Part shown: positions 60,330 to 64,000 of the stretch, in pieces
Numbering within the stretch: position 1 is the first letter of the stretch
Layout of the letters: every line of letters begins with the position of its first letter
Origin: an uncultured Bacteroides sp.
Lineage (GTDB): Bacteria > Bacteroidota > Bacteroidia > Cytophagales > Cyclobacteriaceae
NCBI GenBank assembly: GCA_902168185.1
Contig: CABHOV010000029.1
Span: 172,933 to 236,932 of the forward strand
Length of the DNA: 64,000 bases
Direction: 5' to 3'
The notes under the pieces: generated by a model
What the model was told of the DNA's origin: nothing
Databases searched by the model: none
The model's input: only the letters and a program-made list of their open reading frames with translations
Translations under genes and position numbers: made by a program

Positions 60330-63300
60330 TTAAGCTAATTCTCTCAAGTCAACCGGCACTACGCGAGATACACCTTTCTCTACCATGGTGATACCGTAGA
60401 TCACATCGGTTGCACTCATCGTACGCTTGTTGTGCGTAACGATTACGAATTGTGAATCTTTACTGAACGTACGGATGATGTTGTTGAACTTGTCAATGTT
60501 GGCGTCATCCAACGGAGCGTCTACCTCATCAAAGATACAAAACGGTGCAGGCTTCAATAGGTACATCGAGAACAACAACGCTGTCGCGGTGAGTGTTTTT
60601 TCTCCTCCCGAAAGCTGGTTGATTGTCAACGGACGTTTACCTTTTGGTTTTGCAATGATGTCAATATCTGACTCCAGCGGATTGTTCGGATCAACAAGAC
60701 GCAAGTCGCACTGATCATCTTCTGTAAACAGCGAGCGGAATACGCGGATGAAGTGTTCTTTAATTTTGTTGAACGAATCCATAAAGGTAGCACTCGCCAC
60801 ACCTTCAATTTCGCTGATGGTACTGAAGAGCGATTCTTTCGCTTTCAGCAGATCGTCTTTTTGTTTTAGGATAAAATCGTTACGCTCCTTGATCTCCGTG
60901 TAGGCTTCCATCGCCATCGGGTTGATTGGTCCCATGGTATCCAGACGATCACGAATCTTCTGCACATCATTGCGGATCTTGTCTTCATCCGCAGTAGCGT
61001 AGTCGTTGTTTTCTTCTTCAGTGCCCTGGTTGATCACCGAGTCAAGATCAATGTTAAACTCAACTGAAAGACGTTCCTTCACGGAGTTCAACTGCATCTT
61101 GCTTTCATTCAACTGACCCTGCATCTCCATCAATAACGTATCGATGTTCTGGCGTTGGTGTTGAATCTCACGCAATGCTTTTTCTATCTGGTCGATGAAG
61201 CCACGGCTTTCATAGTAATCTTTCTCCGCTTCGCTTAGGCCTTTTTCCATGGCCTCTTTTTCTTCGTACATGCCGAGCAACTCATCATCATTACTTTGTG
61301 TATTCTCGATGATGCGTTTTACTTCCTCTTCATTTTTACGAAGATCTTCATTGTTTACTTCGAGGCGCTGCGCACTTTGCTCCATGGATTCCTGCTTGTA
61401 GCGGATCTCCTGATCTATACTCTTCACGCGGTTGTCCTGCTGGTGGAAGAATATATTCTGCTCGTTAAAGGCAGCGGATTTTTGTGTGAGCAACTCGTTG
61501 TTGGAAGCGAGATCCTGTGCTATAGCACTTAACCGATCTTCCTGCGCTTCGAAATCGTGCAGTGCCTGCTTGGCTTTTGGTTTCAGATCGTCAAGCTCTT
61601 TTAACAGCGTATCGATCTTTTCAAGTATATCTTCTCTGCGCAGATCAGCACTGTCGAGCATCTGCGAGAATTGTTCTCGCTTGGTGCGAACCGATACAAA
61701 CTCTTCGTTTACCTGACGGATGGAATTTTGTACTTCATCGATCTGCTGACGAAGTTTGTTGTTACGCAACTTCTCGAGGTCAGCCTGTTTTTCCAATAAG
61801 CTTCCGCGGATATCGCCCAGCTTGGAGGTGAGTTCTTTGATCTCTTTCTCCAGCTTCTCCATGTTCTTCGCCCGGCCGATCTTCTTTCCTTCAAAGAGAC
61901 CTACCGAACCACCGGAGATACTAAACTTGCGCTTGGTAAGTTTACCGTTCTTGGTGATAAATGTATTGTCATCACTGCCCGATGGAAGATTTTTGATATC
62001 ACCTTCGTATATATATACTTTGTCCAGAATATACGACATCAGTTTTCTATACTTCTGATCGTATTCAATAATCTCCGTTGCCGGGAAGGCGTTGTCGTAT
62101 ATACGTCCTGGAGTTGACTCGAACTTCTCGAATGAATCCAGTATAAAGAAGTGCGCTTTACCTTTGGCAGCATCACTCAGAATATTTACTGCATCGTATG
62201 CTTCTGACTCGTGTTCAACAATATAGTAGTTGAGATACTGTTCGAGGTAATTCTCGATAGCGACTCTATACTCTTCAGATGTAGTAAGTATATCAGAGAG
62301 GAGGGGAGCGTTTTTTCCTACCTTCTTCCTTAAAAACTTGATAGCTTCTGGAAAGCCTTCCAGGTTTTCTACCAGTGATTTGGTAAGGTTGAATTCATTC
62401 TGACGTGCATCGAGTTTACGACCCGTTACGTTCATTTCTTCGCGTATCATCTCGATGGTTTTTTCCATCGCTACAATGCGCTCCTGTACTACTTCTTCCT
62501 CTTTCTTTAGTCTGTCCTGATCGGCATTGCGTACATTGAGTTCATCCTGCAATACTTTAAGTTTGTTTTCAAACTCTACAAGACTTGCGCTCTGCTGTGA
62601 TGAATCCGATGCTGTTTTTTCAAGCTCTTGTTTGAATGACGAAACCTGGATCTCACGGATCTCAACACCTTTGTTGATCTGAAAGCTTTCTTCTTGTTTC
62701 TCGCGTTGTACTCTGCGCAATGAATCTGCCTGCGTTTGCAGTTCAGTTGTAATTCTTTTCTGCTCTTCGTATTCGCCTTTGAGATGCTCCAGTTTATTGG
62801 TCATCTCTGCTAATATACTCTCAGCCGAATCCCTTTCGGTTTCAAGACTCTGTATACTAAAGCGTGCGCGTTCGTTGCTCTTACGATCTTGTTCAATCTG
62901 GTCACGAAGACTAGCGGCACGATCGTTCAAATACTTGAGACGTTCGTTCTTGATCTGCTTCTCACTTTCATACTGACGGATCTTCGAAACAAATTCATTG
63001 ATCGCCTTCTGACGTGAGCTTAAAGTTTTTTCTTTAAGTACAAGTTCAGCTTTGGCTTTTTCAATGGCAGCTTCTTTCTCTGCGATCTCAGCAGCCATTG
63101 CTATTTTACGATCGTTCTCTTCCTGTACCTGTTGATTGATGATGTTGAACTTATCTTTCTGTTTGCTCACCACCACCTTTGCCAGGGTGATACTTTTCTG
63201 TTTATACTCTTCCTTGATCTTATAGTAATTCTCAGTCTGCTTCGCCTGCTTCTCCAGCGACTTCATGTTCTTCTCAATCTCAAAGAGAAGATCTTCTACA

Positions 63301-63869
63301 CGCTCCAGATCGGCATCCGTATCTTCGAGTTTCTTCAGCGTTTCTTTTTTACGCTTCTTGAATTTAGATATACCAGCAGCTTCTTCAAACAACATTCTGC
63401 GCGAGCTGTCTTTATCGTTCAACAGATCATCCACCATGCCCAATGCGATGATGGCATATGTATTCGATGCAACCCCCGTATCGAGAAACAAATTGGTTAT
63501 ATCTTTCAAGCGACACGTTACACCATTCAGCAAATATTCACTTTCACCCGTGCGGTATAGTCTGCGCGTAATGGTGATCTGCGAATATTCTGTAGGAAGT
63601 ATATTCTTCGTGTTGTTGATGGTAAGCGATACTTCCGCCATCTGCTGCGCACTGCGCCCACTGGTACCGTTGAAGATCACGTTCTCCATTTTCTCGGAAC
63701 GCAGGGCACTTGTTTTCTGCTCGCCCAAAACCCAACGGATGGAATCCACCACGTTTGATTTTCCGCATCCGTTCGGCCCAACAATACCGGTGATTCCTTC
63801 ATCGAAGTTGATCACCACCTTGTCGGCAAAACTCTTGAAGCCTTTGATCTCCAGTTTCGCTAATTGCAT
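60330..63869 (-). CDS. smc: Chromosome segregation protein SMC
   Basis: 1179 aa; Walker A 'GPNGCGKSNVVDSIRWVLGE', hinge, 'LSGGEKTLTATALLF', 'FCIFDEVDAPLDDANI'. Confidence 0.98.
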   Translation of the reverse strand: MQLAKLEIKGFKSFADKVVINFDEGITGIVGPNGCGKSNVVDSIRWVLGEQKTSALRSEKMENVIFNGTSGRSAQQMAEVSLTINNTKNILPTEYSQITITRRLYRTGESEYLLNGVTCRLKDITNLFLDTGVASNTYAIIALGMVDDLLNDKDSSRRMLFEEAAGISKFKKRKKETLKKLEDTDADLERVEDLLFEIEKNMKSLEKQAKQTENYYKIKEEYKQKSITLAKVVVSKQKDKFNIINQQVQEENDRKIAMAAEIAEKEAAIEKAKAELVLKEKTLSSRQKAINEFVSKIRQYESEKQIKNERLKYLNDRAASLRDQIEQDRKSNERARFSIQSLETERDSAESILAEMTNKLEHLKGEYEEQKRITTELQTQADSLRRVQREKQEESFQINKGVEIREIQVSSFKQELEKTASDSSQQSASLVEFENKLKVLQDELNVRNADQDRLKKEEEVVQERIVAMEKTIEMIREEMNVTGRKLDARQNEFNLTKSLVENLEGFPEAIKFLRKKVGKNAPLLSDILTTSEEYRVAIENYLEQYLNYYIVEHESEAYDAVNILSDAAKGKAHFFILDSFEKFESTPGRIYDNAFPATEIIEYDQKYRKLMSYILDKVYIYEGDIKNLPSGSDDNTFITKNGKLTKRKFSISGGSVGLFEGKKIGRAKNMEKLEKEIKELTSKLGDIRGSLLEKQADLEKLRNNKLRQQIDEVQNSIRQVNEEFVSVRTKREQFSQMLDSADLRREDILEKIDTLLKELDDLKPKAKQALHDFEAQEDRLSAIAQDLASNNELLTQKSAAFNEQNIFFHQQDNRVKSIDQEIRYKQESMEQSAQRLEVNNEDLRKNEEEVKRIIENTQSNDDELLGMYEEKEAMEKGLSEAEKDYYESRGFIDQIEKALREIQHQRQNIDTLLMEMQGQLNESKMQLNSVKERLSVEFNIDLDSVINQGTEEENNDYATADEDKIRNDVQKIRDRLDTMGPINPMAMEAYTEIKERNDFILKQKDDLLKAKESLFSTISEIEGVASATFMDSFNKIKEHFIRVFRSLFTEDDQCDLRLVDPNNPLESDIDIIAKPKGKRPLTINQLSGGEKTLTATALLFSMYLLKPAPFCIFDEVDAPLDDANIDKFNNIIRTFSKDSQFVIVTHNKRTMSATDVIYGITMVEKGVSRVVPVDLRELA

Positions 63870-64000
63870 GCTCTTTAGTTAGAGGTTGTTTGTTTTAAGT
63901 CCATAGACAATCGCAATACATCCATGGTTGTGTGGAAGAGTGGGAGTGACGTTCCCTCCTGAATTTCAGTTTGTTACAAGTGAAATAGTTCGTAGAAGTC

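Noticed and set aside
63265-63882. 205-aa plus-strand ORF antisense to smc
   Set aside because: Shadow ORF opposite the well-supported SMC N-terminus; Ser/Arg/Phe-rich, no domain

Overview
This 64 kb window looks like a Bacteroidota chromosome, probably Cytophagales-like, judged from SusC/SusD, a T9SS sorting domain, a TamL-like lipoprotein and TAnnTTTG-type promoter elements. It has no detectable rRNA, tRNA, CRISPR or IS elements. From left to right: a class A PBP; a PadR regulator with two tandem orphan FtsX-type permeases; a SusC/SusD/zinc-peptidase/DUF4302 locus; a ~20.5 kb co-oriented surface-protein locus (18.5-39.1 kb); a CCA-adding-like enzyme; a multi-PAS histidine kinase with a response regulator; mscL; a putative DNA-damage/mutasome operon (dinB, 2H phosphoesterase, recQ, dnaE-type polymerase) divergent from a LexA-like S24 repressor; hemF; a fused E1 dehydrogenase; tamL; an rRNA/tRNA methyltransferase; and smc. 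The main candidate for an undescribed system is the 18.5-39.1 kb locus. It contains a 1520-aa protein of unknown function, an FN3 protein, a SprB-repeat/T9SS-CTD protein, and an 1851-aa TANFOR-like/zincin/pre-toxin/PD-(D/E)XK-like protein. The last is translationally coupled (TAATG) to a candidate immunity gene, and lipoproteins and a beta-barrel follow. A hand tally of codon context (ATA after a T-ending codon) changes sharply over the toxin C-terminus and candidate immunity gene, marking about 33.0-35.3 kb as a likely exchanged cassette. The second main candidate is a pair of CTAA-N5-TTAG inverted-repeat operators between dinB and the S24 regulator.
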